Positions 9,628 to 18,978 of a stretch of 64,000 nucleotides of DNA are shown here, piece after piece (position 1 is the first letter of the stretch; each line of letters starts with the position of its first letter). Source of the stretch: JAABQG01 sp963726365 (GTDB lineage Bacteria > Pseudomonadota > Gammaproteobacteria > Burkholderiales > Burkholderiaceae_C). Both the position numbers and the translations under genes were made by a program. Below the pieces are notes generated by a model. That model worked only from the letters and a program-made list of their open reading frames with translations, made no database searches and was not told the origin of the DNA. The DNA lies in the NCBI GenBank assembly GCA_963726365.1, contig CAVSCI010000009.1:137623-201622 (forward strand), given 5' to 3'.

Positions 9628-11136
9628 ATGGACTACATCCTTTCGCTTGATCAGGGCACCACCAGTTCACGCGCCATGCTTTTTGATCGCAAGGGGCAGG
9701 TTGCGGCGGTGGCACAACGGGAATTCCGGCAGTATTTTCCACGGCCCGGCTGGGTGGAGCATGACGCCACCGAAATCTGGCAATCCCAGTATGGCGTCCT
9801 TCAGGACGTGCTGGCCCGCCAGGGCGCAAGTGCCAGAAATGTCGTCGCCATCGGCATTGCCAACCAGCGCGAGACCACGGTGTTGTGGGACCGTGTCACC
9901 GGGGATCCCGTGGCGCCCGCCATCGTGTGGCAGGACCGCCGCACCGCGGGGCGTTGCGCTGAACTCCGGGCGAAGGGCAAAGTCGGGCTGATCCAGCGCA
10001 AGACCGGGCTGATGCTCGATGCGTACTTCTCCGCCACCAAGCTGGAGTGGTTGTTGGATCATGTTCCCGGTGCGCGCCGGCGGGCCGAGCGCGGCGAACT
10101 GGCCTTCGGAACGGTGGACAGCTGGCTGGTCTGGAAGCTGACCGGTGGACGCGTTCATGCGACGGACCCAGGCAATGCCTCGCGCACCCTGCTGTTTAAC
10201 CTGCACACGCTGCAGTGGGACACGGAACTGCTGCGCCTCTTCAATATTCCGGCCACTGTGCTGCCCCAGGTTGTGACCTCAAGCGGCATCCTCGGCGAGT
10301 CCGACCCGGCTTTGCTCGGCGTGCCGGTCGCGATTGCCGGCATGGCGGGAGATCAGCAGGCCGCATTGTTTGGCCAGGCCTGTTTTGCCCCAGGCATGGC
10401 CAAGAATACCTATGGCACGGGCTGCTTCATGCTCATGAATACCGGAACAGCGCCGGTGCCCAGTCGCAACCAGTTGCTGACGACAGTCGCCTGGCAGGGC
10501 CCGCCAGCGGCGCGCCATCGCACGGCCTACGCGCTGGAAGGCTCTGTGTTCATGGCGGGTGCCACGGTGCAGTGGCTGCGCGATGGACTGGAGGTCATTC
10601 GTTCGGCGTCCGAGGTGGAGGCCCTTGCAGCCAGCGTCCCCGATACCGGCGACGTCTATCTGGTGCCGGCGTTTGCCGGCCTTGGAACGCCAGACTGGGA
10701 CGGGTATGCGCGCGGCACGCTTCTGGGCATGACGCGTGGCACCACCCGCGCCCACGTGGCGCGTGCTGCGCTTGAGTCGATTGCGCTTCAGGTGGCGGAC
10801 GTTTTTGGCGCGATGGCGGCCGACTCCGGTATCGAACTGAAGGAGTTGCGCGTGGATGGCGGCGCCAGCAGCAACGACTTGCTGATGCAGATGCAGGCTG
10901 ATTTTCTGGGTGTTCCCGTGGTGCGCCCCCGAGTGACGGAGACCACGGCGCTCGGGGTGGCCTATCTCGCGGGCCTGGCAACAGGCTTCTGGACCGGCGC
11001 TGACGAGATCTCGTCGCAGTGGGCGGTTGATCGACGGTTTCAGCCGTCGCTGAGCCCTGGCGCACGCGCGTTGCGACTCGCGCGATGGCGACAGGCCGTC
11101 GAGCGCGCCAAGGGGTGGGCGACAATTCACGCATGA
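9628..11136 (+). CDS. glpK: Glycerol kinase
   Basis: GlpK phosphorylates glycerol to sn-glycerol 3-phosphate using ATP. It begins with the FGGY-kinase phosphate motif LSLDQGTTSSRA and has the conserved GIANQRETTV, YGTGCFMLMNTG and DGGASSNDLLMQ segments. It is 502 residues, full length. The stop overlaps the glpD start (ATGA at 11133-11136), so the two are translationally coupled. No glpF transporter or glpR repressor is nearby. Confidence 0.97.
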   Translation: MDYILSLDQGTTSSRAMLFDRKGQVAAVAQREFRQYFPRPGWVEHDATEIWQSQYGVLQDVLARQGASARNVVAIGIANQRETTVLWDRVTGDPVAPAIVWQDRRTAGRCAELRAKGKVGLIQRKTGLMLDAYFSATKLEWLLDHVPGARRRAERGELAFGTVDSWLVWKLTGGRVHATDPGNASRTLLFNLHTLQWDTELLRLFNIPATVLPQVVTSSGILGESDPALLGVPVAIAGMAGDQQAALFGQACFAPGMAKNTYGTGCFMLMNTGTAPVPSRNQLLTTVAWQGPPAARHRTAYALEGSVFMAGATVQWLRDGLEVIRSASEVEALAASVPDTGDVYLVPAFAGLGTPDWDGYARGTLLGMTRGTTRAHVARAALESIALQVADVFGAMAADSGIELKELRVDGGASSNDLLMQMQADFLGVPVVRPRVTETTALGVAYLAGLATGFWTGADEISSQWAVDRRFQPSLSPGARALRLARWRQAVERAKGWATIHA

Positions 11137-12734
11137 CAAATGCGGATGCTTCTCCCCGGTTGACGCGGCGCGCTGACCTCGTTGCGGGGCTTGCCGAAGA
11201 TCGTCAATGGGACGTGGCCATCATCGGCGGTGGCGCCACGGGCCTGGGCGTGGCGCTGGATGCCGCATTGCGTGGCTTCAGTGTGGTGCTGATCGAGTCG
11301 CACGACTTTGCCGCGGGCACATCATCGCGCGCCACCAAACTCGTGCACGGGGGCGTGCGCTACCTGGCGCAGGGGAACCTGCCACTGGTGCGCGAGGCGT
11401 TGCATGAGCGGGCCCATTTGTTGCACAACGCGCCGCATCTGGCCCAGCCGCTGGCCTTCGTGATGCCGGCCTACCGATGGTGGGAAGCCCCGTTCTACGG
11501 GATCGGCCTCAAGATGTACGACGTTCTGGCCGGACAGGATGGCCTGGGCAGCACTGAATTCCTGGGCCGTCAGCAGACCTTGCAGTGTCTCCCTGGTGTC
11601 CAGGCACGAGGTCTTCTGGGCGGCGTCAAGTACTGGGACGGCCAGTTCGACGATGCACGAGTGGCGCTGGCGCTGGCCCGCACGGCGGCAGCGCAAGGCG
11701 CGTTGCTGGTCAATCACTGCGCGGCAACGGCTCTGATTCACGAAGCGGGACGAGTCGCCGGCGTGGTCTGCGCGGACCATGAAACCGGGCAGGCTTATCC
11801 GCTGCGGGCGCGCTGCGTGATCAATGCCACAGGGGTTTGGGTGGATGTCCTGCGCCAGAAAGATGGCGAAGCCACGGGTCGACCGGTGCGACCCATGGTC
11901 GCGCCCAGCCAGGGCGTGCATCTGGTGGTGGATCGCGAGTTTCTCCCCGGCGACCATGCGCTGCTGGTGCCCAAGACAGCCGATGGCCGGGTGCTTTTCG
12001 CCGTGCCGTGGTTGGGCAAACTGATTCTGGGCACCACCGATACGCCACGGCATGACCTGGCGCGGGAGCCCCGACCCTTTGCCGACGAGGTGGCGTTCAT
12101 CCTGAGCGAGTCCGCCCGGTACCTGAGCCGAGCGCCGACCCGAGGTGACGTACGCAGTTGCTGGGTGGGCCTTCGCCCGCTGGTCAAACCGCCCCAGGAA
12201 GGTGAAGACGACACGAAGGGCCTGAGCCGGGAACATACGGTGCTGGTCAGTCGAAGCGGTCTGGTGACGGTGACGGGCGGAAAATGGACGACTTACCGTG
12301 CCATGGCTGAAGACGTGCTCCAGAAATGCATGGACGAAACGCTGCTGCCCTCAAAAGCTGGCGGAGCGAGCACTCACCTCCTTCTGGTGGGCGCGCAGGG
12401 TCGACGGTGCGCCGCCCGTCCCCTGAGTGCCGTGCCGGGACTGTCTTGTTACGGGAATGAGGCTGGTGCTGTGTCGGGTTTGCCGGGTGCGCAGCGTCAA
12501 TTGGGCGGGGGGGTGACGGAGGCCATGGTGCGGTTCGCAGTTCGGCACGAATATGCGCGCACCGTCGAAGACGTGCTGGCGCGCCGGTCCCGCTTGCTCT
12601 TTCTCGACGCCCGGCTGGCGGGAGAAATGGCATCGGATGTCGGCGCCATCGTAGGCGAAGAGACCGGGCGCGACCCCGAAGTTGCAGCTTTTGAAGCGCT
12701 GGCACGGAAATATCTCGAATTACCGGTGCAATAG
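11133..12734 (+). CDS. glpD: Aerobic glycerol-3-phosphate dehydrogenase
   Basis: This FAD enzyme oxidises glycerol 3-phosphate to dihydroxyacetone phosphate and passes electrons to quinones at the inner membrane. The N-terminal dinucleotide-binding motif AIIGGGATGLGVALDA (about residues 30-45), SSRATKLVHGGVRYL and the later VTVTGGKWTTYR are characteristic. I use the ATG at 11133 overlapping the glpK stop (MTNADASPR), giving 533 residues; an in-frame start further upstream would overlap glpK by more. It completes a glpKD operon and ends 171 bases before the ribosomal-protein genes. Confidence 0.95.
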   Translation: MTNADASPRLTRRADLVAGLAEDRQWDVAIIGGGATGLGVALDAALRGFSVVLIESHDFAAGTSSRATKLVHGGVRYLAQGNLPLVREALHERAHLLHNAPHLAQPLAFVMPAYRWWEAPFYGIGLKMYDVLAGQDGLGSTEFLGRQQTLQCLPGVQARGLLGGVKYWDGQFDDARVALALARTAAAQGALLVNHCAATALIHEAGRVAGVVCADHETGQAYPLRARCVINATGVWVDVLRQKDGEATGRPVRPMVAPSQGVHLVVDREFLPGDHALLVPKTADGRVLFAVPWLGKLILGTTDTPRHDLAREPRPFADEVAFILSESARYLSRAPTRGDVRSCWVGLRPLVKPPQEGEDDTKGLSREHTVLVSRSGLVTVTGGKWTTYRAMAEDVLQKCMDETLLPSKAGGASTHLLLVGAQGRRCAARPLSAVPGLSCYGNEAGAVSGLPGAQRQLGGGVTEAMVRFAVRHEYARTVEDVLARRSRLLFLDARLAGEMASDVGAIVGEETGRDPEVAAFEALARKYLELPVQ

Positions 12735-12737
12735 CGC

Positions 12738-12766
12738 TTGACAGCCGATCCCATCTTTGCCATAAT
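12738..12766 (+). promoter_or_regulatory. Strong sigma-70 promoter of the spc/alpha operon
   Basis: TTGACA at 12738-12743 and CATAAT at 12761-12766 are separated by exactly 17 bases, a near-consensus promoter. It lies directly after glpD and before rplN, with a predicted leader of about 130 bases that contains short GC hairpins (for example near 12866-12882). Confidence 0.75.
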
Positions 12767-12905
12767 TCGAGGCTTCGCTTGAAAAAGCGCAAGTTTCTGC
12801 CCAGCAAAAGCGCCGTGAGTGGTTCATGGCGTGGACGACGGGCCCAAGACTGATTCGGCGTGCCCTGCCTGCGGGGCGCAACGGGTGCAAGTTGGGAATA
12901 TTGAA

Positions 12906-13274
12906 ATGATCCAGACAGAATCTCGGTTAGACGTTGCCGACAATACCGGCGCCAAATCCGTCCTTTGCATCAAGGTGCTCGGCGGCTCGCGGCGTCGTTA
13001 CGCCAGCGTCGGTGACATCATCAAGGTGAGCATCAAGGAAGCCGCTCCGCGTGGCCGCGTCAAAAAAGGCGAGGTTTACAGCGCTGTGGTGGTGCGCACG
13101 GCCAAGGGCATCCGTCGCAGCGATGGCTCCCTGGTCAAATTCGACGGCAACGCAGCAGTGTTGCTGAATGCCAAATTGGAGCCCATCGGCACCCGCATCT
13201 TCGGCCCGGTCACGCGTGAACTGCGTACCGAGAAGTTCATGAAGATCGTGTCCCTGGCTCCTGAAGTTCTGTAA
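12906..13274 (+). CDS. rplN: 50S ribosomal protein L14
   Basis: The 122-residue protein starting at the ATG at 12906 (MIQTESRLDVADNTGAK) is the standard length of bacterial L14. An upstream in-frame start at 12819 would add about 29 residues and is rejected. It is the first gene of the ribosomal cluster here: rpsQ, which usually precedes it, is absent and glpD is the upstream neighbour. Confidence 0.98.
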   Translation: MIQTESRLDVADNTGAKSVLCIKVLGGSRRRYASVGDIIKVSIKEAAPRGRVKKGEVYSAVVVRTAKGIRRSDGSLVKFDGNAAVLLNAKLEPIGTRIFGPVTRELRTEKFMKIVSLAPEVL

Positions 13275-13283
13275 GGACACGTC

Positions 13284-13604
13284 ATGAACAAGATTCGCAA
13301 AGGCGACGAGGTCATCGTGATCACCGGGCGCGACAAGGGCAAGCGCGGCAAGGTTTCGCTGCGCAAGGACGACTCGATGCTGGTGGTTGACGGTATCAAC
13401 ATGGTGAAAAAGCACACCAAGCCCAATCCGCTCAAGGGCGCGCCGGGCGGCATCGTGCAAAAGACCATGCCAATCCATCAGTCCAACGTGGCCATTTTCA
13501 ATGCGGCCACCGGCAAGGCTGATCGCGTGGGCATCAAACTGCTGGCGGATGGCAAGCGCGTTCGCGTTTTCAAGTCCAGTGGCGAAGAAATCAAGGTGGC
13601 ATGA
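13284..13604 (+). CDS. rplX: 50S ribosomal protein L24
   Basis: A 106-residue protein with the KOW motif at the N-terminus (GDEVIVITGRDKGKRGKV). L24 is an assembly-initiator protein of the large subunit. It sits 9 bases after rplN, and its stop is within 3 bases of the rplE start. Confidence 0.98.
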   Translation: MNKIRKGDEVIVITGRDKGKRGKVSLRKDDSMLVVDGINMVKKHTKPNPLKGAPGGIVQKTMPIHQSNVAIFNAATGKADRVGIKLLADGKRVRVFKSSGEEIKVA

Positions 13605-13606
13605 CC

Positions 13607-14146
13607 ATGGCACGACTCCAACAAATTTACCGCGAAAAAATCGCTCCCGAATTGATGGCCAAGTTTGGCTACAAATCGCCGATGCAGGTGCCGCGCCTTT
13701 CCAAGATCACGCTCAACATGGGTGTGAGCGAGGCGGTCGCGGACAAGAAGGTCATGGACAACGCCGTGAGCGACCTGACGAAGATCGCCGGGCAGAAGCC
13801 TGTGGTGACCAACGCCAAGAAGGCGATCGCCGGTTTCAAGATTCGCGAAGGTCAGGCGATTGGCTGCATGGTCACATTGCGCGGCGTGCAGATGTACGAA
13901 TTCCTGGACCGTTTCGTGACGGTGGCGTTGCCCCGGGTCCGTGACTTCCGTGGTATTTCCGGACGCGCATTCGACGGGCGTGGCAACTACAACGTCGGCG
14001 TCAAAGAGCAGATTATTTTTCCTGAGATCGAGTACGACAAGGTGGATGCCTTGCGCGGCCTCAACATCAGCATCACGACAACGGCCAAGACCGACGAAGA
14101 GTGCAAGGCGCTTCTCGCTGGTTTCCGTTTCCCGTTCAAGAACTGA
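13607..14146 (+). CDS. rplE: 50S ribosomal protein L5
   Basis: A 179-residue L5, which binds 5S rRNA in the central protuberance. I use the ATG at 13607 (MARLQQIYREKIAPELM) because it gives the family length; the ATG at 13601 overlaps the rplX stop and adds two residues. The segments KITLNMGVSEA and RVRDFRGISGRAFDGRGNY are typical. Confidence 0.98.
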   Translation: MARLQQIYREKIAPELMAKFGYKSPMQVPRLSKITLNMGVSEAVADKKVMDNAVSDLTKIAGQKPVVTNAKKAIAGFKIREGQAIGCMVTLRGVQMYEFLDRFVTVALPRVRDFRGISGRAFDGRGNYNVGVKEQIIFPEIEYDKVDALRGLNISITTTAKTDEECKALLAGFRFPFKN

Positions 14147-14154
14147 GGTGACCT

Positions 14155-14460
14155 GTGGCAAAAATGGCTTTAATTGAGCGCGAGCTCAAGCGGGACAAAC
14201 TGGTCGCCAAATACGCGAAGAAACACGCGGAATTCAAGGCGATCGCCAACGATGCTAAGCGTTCGGATGAAGAGCGTGCAGCCGCCCGCCTGGGCTTGCA
14301 GAAGCTCCCGCGCAATGCCAATCCGACGCGTCAGCGCAATCGTTGCGCCGTCACTGGGCGTGCTCGTGGAACTTTCCGCCAGTTCGGTCTGGGTCGTTCG
14401 AAGATTCGTGAAATGGCTTTTGCAGGCGATATCCCCGGTATCGTCAAGGCAAGCTGGTAA
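14155..14460 (+). CDS. rpsN: 30S ribosomal protein S14
   Basis: A 101-residue S14 of the long, zinc-independent type: the CxxC pairs of the short form are missing. It starts with GTG at 14155 (MAKMALIERELKRDK). The C-terminal RNRCAVTGRARGTFRQFGL is the conserved rRNA-binding part. Confidence 0.97.
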   Translation: MAKMALIERELKRDKLVAKYAKKHAEFKAIANDAKRSDEERAAARLGLQKLPRNANPTRQRNRCAVTGRARGTFRQFGLGRSKIREMAFAGDIPGIVKASW

Positions 14461-14477
14461 TCGGCAGGAGATTTAAC

Positions 14478-14873
14478 ATGAGCATGAGTGATCCCATTGC
14501 CGATCTGTTGACCCGCATTCGCAACGCGCAAATGGTTGCCAAGGCAACCGTACTGATTCCGTCTTCCAAAGTGAAGGTGGCCATTGCGCAGGTGTTGAAG
14601 GACGAGGGTTACATTGACGGATTCCAGGTCAAGTCCACCGACGGCAAAGCCGAGCTGGAAATCACCCTGAAGTACTACGCCGGACGTCCCGTCATCGAGC
14701 GTATCGAGCGGGTAAGCCGTCCTGGCCTGCGCGTTTACAAAGGCCACGATGCCATTCCCACCGTGATGAACGGTCTGGGCGTCGCCATCGTGACGACTCC
14801 GAAGGGGGTCATGACTGATCGCAAGGCGCGCGCTACCGGTGTCGGTGGCGAAGTGCTCTGCTACGTGGCTTGA
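14478..14873 (+). CDS. rpsH: 30S ribosomal protein S8
   Basis: A 131-residue S8 (MSMSDPIADLLTRIRNAQ ... GVGGEVLCYVA), a primary 16S rRNA binder. In enterobacteria S8 is the translational repressor of the spc operon; whether that holds here cannot be read from the sequence. AGGAG precedes the start. Confidence 0.98.
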   Translation: MSMSDPIADLLTRIRNAQMVAKATVLIPSSKVKVAIAQVLKDEGYIDGFQVKSTDGKAELEITLKYYAGRPVIERIERVSRPGLRVYKGHDAIPTVMNGLGVAIVTTPKGVMTDRKARATGVGGEVLCYVA

Positions 14874-14897
14874 CCGCGGCATTGAGGAGAAACTGAA

Positions 14898-15431
14898 ATG
14901 TCCCGTGTAGGAAAAATGCCTGTGACCATCCCCGCTGGCGTGGATGTGTCCATCAAGGAAGATCAGATCAGCGTGAAAGGCTCTGGCGGCACGTTGCTGC
15001 TGAAGCAGAACATGCTGGTAACTGTGGCGAATGACGCCGGCAAGCTGACGTTCGCGCCGGCGAACGAGTCCCGGGAAGCCAATGCCATGAGCGGCACCAT
15101 GCGTCAGCTGGTGAACAACATGGTGGTGGGGGTCAGCAAGGGCTTCGAGAAAAAGCTGAGCCTGGTCGGAGTGGGCTACAAGGCCCAGGCGCAAGGCGCC
15201 AAACTGAGCTTGACCGTGGGGTACTCCCATCCCGTCAACAAGGAAATGCCCGCCGGGATTACCGTGCAGACGGCGACCCCCACCGAGATCCTGATCAAGG
15301 GGGCTGACCGTCAGCGCGTGGGCCAGGTGGCTGCCGAGATTCGTGCAATCCGTCCTCCCGAGCCCTACAAAGGCAAGGGCATCCGTTATTCGGATGAAAA
15401 GATCACGATCAAAGAGACCAAGAAGAAATAA
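14898..15431 (+). CDS. rplF: 50S ribosomal protein L6
   Basis: A 177-residue L6 with the two repeated alpha/beta domains and the conserved C-terminal RPPEPYKGKGIRY motif. The start MSRVGKMPVTIPAGV is canonical, with GAGGAGA upstream. Confidence 0.98.
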   Translation: MSRVGKMPVTIPAGVDVSIKEDQISVKGSGGTLLLKQNMLVTVANDAGKLTFAPANESREANAMSGTMRQLVNNMVVGVSKGFEKKLSLVGVGYKAQAQGAKLSLTVGYSHPVNKEMPAGITVQTATPTEILIKGADRQRVGQVAAEIRAIRPPEPYKGKGIRYSDEKITIKETKKK

Positions 15432-15442
15432 GGAGCGGCATC

Positions 15443-15811
15443 ATGTTGACCAAAAAAGAGCAGCGTCTTCGCCGGGCCCGTCAGACCCGAATCCGCATCG
15501 CCATTCAAGGCGTTGCGCGGCTGACGGTGAATCGCACCAATTTGCATATCTATGCCAACGTCATTTCCGGCGACGGCACCAAGGTGTTGGCCAGCGCATC
15601 GACCGCTGAAGCGGATGTGCGCAAGTCGTTGGATGGCTCGGCTGGCAAGGGCGGCAACGCTGCCGCCGCGAAGGCCGTTGGCAAGCGCATTGCTGAAAAG
15701 GCAAAAGCTGCTGGCGTCGAGAAAGTGGCGTTTGATCGCGCCGGCTTTGCGTATCACGGTCGCGTCAAGGCGCTGGCTGATGCGGCGCGTGAAGCTGGCT
15801 TGCAGTTCTAA
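15443..15811 (+). CDS. rplR: 50S ribosomal protein L18
   Basis: A 122-residue L18 (MLTKKEQRLRRARQTRIRI ... DAAREAGLQF), which binds 5S rRNA with L5. The basic N-terminus and the FDRAGFAYHGRVKALADAAR motif are diagnostic. It is 11 bases after rplF. Confidence 0.98.
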   Translation: MLTKKEQRLRRARQTRIRIAIQGVARLTVNRTNLHIYANVISGDGTKVLASASTAEADVRKSLDGSAGKGGNAAAAKAVGKRIAEKAKAAGVEKVAFDRAGFAYHGRVKALADAAREAGLQF

Positions 15812-15828
15812 GCGGATCGGAAACAATC

Positions 15829-16347
15829 ATGGCTAAATTTCAGGCAAGAGCGCAAGGTGACGGTCCCGAGGACGGCATGCGCGAGAAAATGATCGCGATC
15901 AATCGCGTGACCAAGGTCGTCAAGGGCGGCCGTATTCTTGGTTTCGCGGCGTTGACCGTGGTCGGCGACGGCGATGGCCGTGTCGGCATGGGTAAGGGCA
16001 AGTCCAAGGAAGTGCCGGCAGCTGTGCAGAAGGCGATGGAAGAAGCCCGCCGCAACCTGAACAAGGTTTCATTGCGCAATGGCACGATCCATCACAACGT
16101 GACAGGCCATCATGGCGCGGCCTCGGTCATGATGGCGCCGGCTCCAAAGGGTACCGGCATCATCGCGGGCGGCCCCATGCGCGCCGTTTTTGAAGTGATG
16201 GGTATCACTGATATCGTGGCTAAGAGCCATGGCTCATCCAATCCTTACAACATGGTGCGCGCCACGCTGAATGCGCTGTCCAACTCGACCACCGCGTCGG
16301 CAGTTGCGGCCAAGCGCGGCAAGACCGTCGAAGAAATCTTCGTCTAA
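15829..16347 (+). CDS. rpsE: 30S ribosomal protein S5
   Basis: A 172-residue S5 with the N-terminal double-stranded-RNA-binding fold (VTKVVKGGRILGFAALTVVG) and the C-terminal GGPMRAVFEVMGITDI segment. S5 contributes to decoding accuracy. Confidence 0.98.
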   Translation: MAKFQARAQGDGPEDGMREKMIAINRVTKVVKGGRILGFAALTVVGDGDGRVGMGKGKSKEVPAAVQKAMEEARRNLNKVSLRNGTIHHNVTGHHGAASVMMAPAPKGTGIIAGGPMRAVFEVMGITDIVAKSHGSSNPYNMVRATLNALSNSTTASAVAAKRGKTVEEIFV

Positions 16348-16359
16348 CCGGGATTGACC

Positions 16360-16545
16360 ATGACTACACAACAACAAACCGTCAAAGTCCAGTTGGTGCG
16401 AAGCCCCATTGGATGCAAGGAATCGCATCGTGCCACCGTTCGTGGGCTCGGCCTGCGAAAGCTCAACAGCACCAGCGAACTTCAGGATTCACCTGCAGTG
16501 CGCGGCATGATCAACAAGATCAGCTATCTGGTCAAAGTACTCTGA
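16360..16545 (+). CDS. rpmD: 50S ribosomal protein L30
   Basis: A 61-residue L30 (VQLVRSPIGCKESHRATVRG ... RGMINKISYLVKVL). I use the ATG at 16360; the in-frame TTG at 16354 would only add two residues. Confidence 0.97.
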   Translation: MTTQQQTVKVQLVRSPIGCKESHRATVRGLGLRKLNSTSELQDSPAVRGMINKISYLVKVL

Positions 16546-16555
16546 GAGGTTGCTG

Positions 16556-16987
16556 ATGGAACTCAATAACATCAAACATGCTGACGGAGCCAAGCACGCC
16601 AAGCGCCGTGTCGGCCGCGGAATTGGTTCTGGTCTGGGCAAGACGGCGGGACGTGGCCATAAAGGCCAGAAATCCCGGGCTGGTGGCTACCACAAGGTCG
16701 GTTTCGAGGGCGGTCAAATGCCCTTGCAACGTCGCCTGCCCAAGCGCGGCTTCAAGTCTCATTTGCTGAAGTTCAATGCCGAAGTGACCCTGACCGCGCT
16801 AGAGCGACTGGGCGCATCAGACGTCGATCTGCTGGCATTGAAGCAGGCGGGCCTGGTGGGTCAGCTTGCCAAGGTGGTCAAGGTCATCAACACCGGCGCC
16901 ATTTCGAGGGCCGTGACGCTCAAGGGCATTGGTGCTACCGCCGGTGCGAAAGCGGCCATCGAGGCTGCTGGCGGCGCCTTGGCTTGA
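16556..16987 (+). CDS. rplO: 50S ribosomal protein L15
   Basis: A 143-residue L15 with the Gly/Arg/Lys-rich N-terminal extension (KRRVGRGIGSGLGKTAGRGH) that reaches into the 23S core. The ATG at 16556 fits the usual MELNNIKHADGAKH start. Confidence 0.98.
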   Translation: MELNNIKHADGAKHAKRRVGRGIGSGLGKTAGRGHKGQKSRAGGYHKVGFEGGQMPLQRRLPKRGFKSHLLKFNAEVTLTALERLGASDVDLLALKQAGLVGQLAKVVKVINTGAISRAVTLKGIGATAGAKAAIEAAGGALA

Positions 16988-17011
16988 ATGCGGTATTGAA
17001 AGTAGATTTCA

Positions 17012-18332
17012 GTGGCAACTAACGCGGCACAAATTGCGAAGACGGGCAAATTCGGCGACCTGCGTCGCCGTCTGGTGTTCCTGTTGCTGGCCCTTGTTGT
17101 CTTTCGGGTCGGTGCGCACATACCAGTGCCTGGAATTGACCCTTCGCAACTGCAGCAGCTTTTCAAAGGGCAGCAGGGTGGCATCCTGAGCCTGTTCAAC
17201 ATGTTTTCCGGTGGCGCGCTGTCCCGGTTCACGGTGTTTGCGCTTGGGATCATGCCGTACATATCGGCATCCATCATCATGCAGTTGCTGACTTATGTGG
17301 TTCCCACATTTGAGCAACTGAAGAAGGAAGGCGAGTCAGGGCGTCGCAAGATCACCCAGTACACGCGTTACGGCACACTGGGCTTGGCCCTGTTCCAATC
17401 TTTGGGTATTTCAGTCGCGCTTGAAAGCTCTGCCGGACTCGTGATTGACCCGGGGATGGGTTTCCGGATGACTGCGATGGTCTCCCTGACCGCCGGTACG
17501 ATGTTCCTGATGTGGTTGGGAGAACAGATCACCGAGCGCGGTCTGGGTAATGGTATCTCGATCATCATTTTTGCTGGTATCGCATCAGGTTTGCCGAATG
17601 CCATTGGCGGTTTGCTGGAGTTGGTCCGTACGGGCGCGATGAGCATTCTCGTCGCAATTTTCATAGTCGGCCGTCGTGGTGCTGGTGACCTACTTTGTTG
17701 TGTTTGTCGAGCGGGGCCAGCGGAAGATCCTGGTCAACTACGCGCGCCGACAGGTTGGAAACAAGGTCTATGGTGGCCAGTCTTCTCATTTGCCACTGAA
17801 GCTCAACATGGCCGGCGTGATCCCGCCAATTTTTGCTTCTTCGATCATTTTATTGCCAGCAACGGTTGTGAGCTGGTTCAGTTCTGGCGATTCGATGCGC
17901 TGGCTCAAGGACATTTCCGGTGCTTTGGCGCCTGGACAGCCGATCTATGTGATGCTGTACGCTGCTGCGATCGTGTTTTTCTGCTTCTTCTATACGGCGC
18001 TTGTATTCAATAGCCGAGAGACCGCAGATAACTTGAAGAAAAGTGGTGCTTTCGTCCCGGGCATTCGTCCAGGTGATCAGACCGCCCGGTACATTGACAA
18101 GATTCTGGTCAGGTTGACTTTGGCCGGCGCTGTTTACATCACGTTTGTGTGTTTGTTGCCAGAGTTTCTGGTTCTCAGGTACAACGTGCCTTTCTATTTC
18201 GGTGGCACCTCATTGCTGATCATTGTCGTGGTGACCATGGATTTCATGGCACAGGTGCAAAACTACCTGATGTCTCAACAGTACGATTCCTTGCTCAAGA
18301 AAGCCAATTTCAAGACTTCGATTGGCGGTTAA
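17012..18332 (+). CDS. secY: Preprotein translocase channel subunit SecY (one frameshift)
   Basis: SecY forms the protein-conducting channel of the inner membrane. It starts with GTG at 17012 and has the typical plug and transmembrane segments (FRVGAHIPVPGIDP, ISASIIMQLLT, GQRKILVNYARRQVG). The frame breaks near 17671-17672, where an extra C in GGCCG turns IVGVVVLVTYFVVF into nonsense; dropping it restores one 439-residue protein, the normal size. SecY is essential, so a sequencing error is far more likely than a real null allele. It is co-transcribed with rplO and rpmJ. Confidence 0.95.
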
Positions 18333-18455
18333 AAGCTGTCAGCAGGAAAAAGTTCAAGTAGATGCGAAAAGCCGTGGGGCTGGCATAAATAGTATTTCGC
18401 GCTAAATGATGGCGTTTTTTTCCAGTCAACGGGTTGGAAATTTTAGGAGAGTGAA

Positions 18456-18569
18456 ATGAGAGTTTCGGCTTCGGTCAAGAAAATTTGCCGCAACTGCAAG
18501 ATCATCCGGCGCAAAGGTGTTGTTCGCGTGATCTGTACAGACCCGCGTCACAAGCAGCGTCAAGGCTGA
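18456..18569 (+). CDS. rpmJ: 50S ribosomal protein L36
   Basis: A 37-residue protein (MRVSASVKKICRNCK ... CTDPRHKQRQG), typical L36 of the zinc-binding form with C11, C14, C27 and H32. An AGGAG box stands 8 bases before the ATG. It follows secY after 123 bases with no infA gene between them. Confidence 0.97.
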   Translation: MRVSASVKKICRNCKIIRRKGVVRVICTDPRHKQRQG

Positions 18570-18593
18570 TCGCAAGAGTTTTAGAGGACGAAA

Positions 18594-18959
18594 ATGGCAC
18601 GTATAGCTGGCATCAACATTCCGCCGCAGAAACATGCTGAAATTGGCCTGACCGCCATTTTTGGTATCGGACGCAATCGCGCTCGCAAAATCTGCGATGC
18701 ATGCGGCATCGCATATGCAAAAAAGGTCAAGGATTTGACCGATGGAGATCTGGAGAAAATCCGTGACCAGATCGCCCAGTTCACGATCGAGGGTGACCTT
18801 CGCCGTGAAACGACGATGAACATCAAGCGTTTGATGGATATCGGCTGCTATCGCGGATTCCGCCATCGTCGTGGATTGCCCATGCGTGGCCAGCGTACCC
18901 GCACGAACGCGCGTACCCGCAAGGGTCCGCGCAAAGCCGCTGCGGCCTTGAAAAAATAA
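18594..18959 (+). CDS. rpsM: 30S ribosomal protein S13
   Basis: A 121-residue S13 (MARIAGINIPPQKHAEIGL ... KGPRKAAAALKK) with the conserved GCYRGFRHRRGLPMRGQRT segment. It is the first gene of the classical alpha operon, 24 bases after rpmJ. Confidence 0.98.
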   Translation: MARIAGINIPPQKHAEIGLTAIFGIGRNRARKICDACGIAYAKKVKDLTDGDLEKIRDQIAQFTIEGDLRRETTMNIKRLMDIGCYRGFRHRRGLPMRGQRTRTNARTRKGPRKAAAALKK

Positions 18960-18978
18960 ACGGGATTGAAAGTTCAAA

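Noticed and set aside
12819..13274. N-terminally extended L14
   Set aside because: The added residues are not L14-like; the ATG at 12906 gives exactly the family length.
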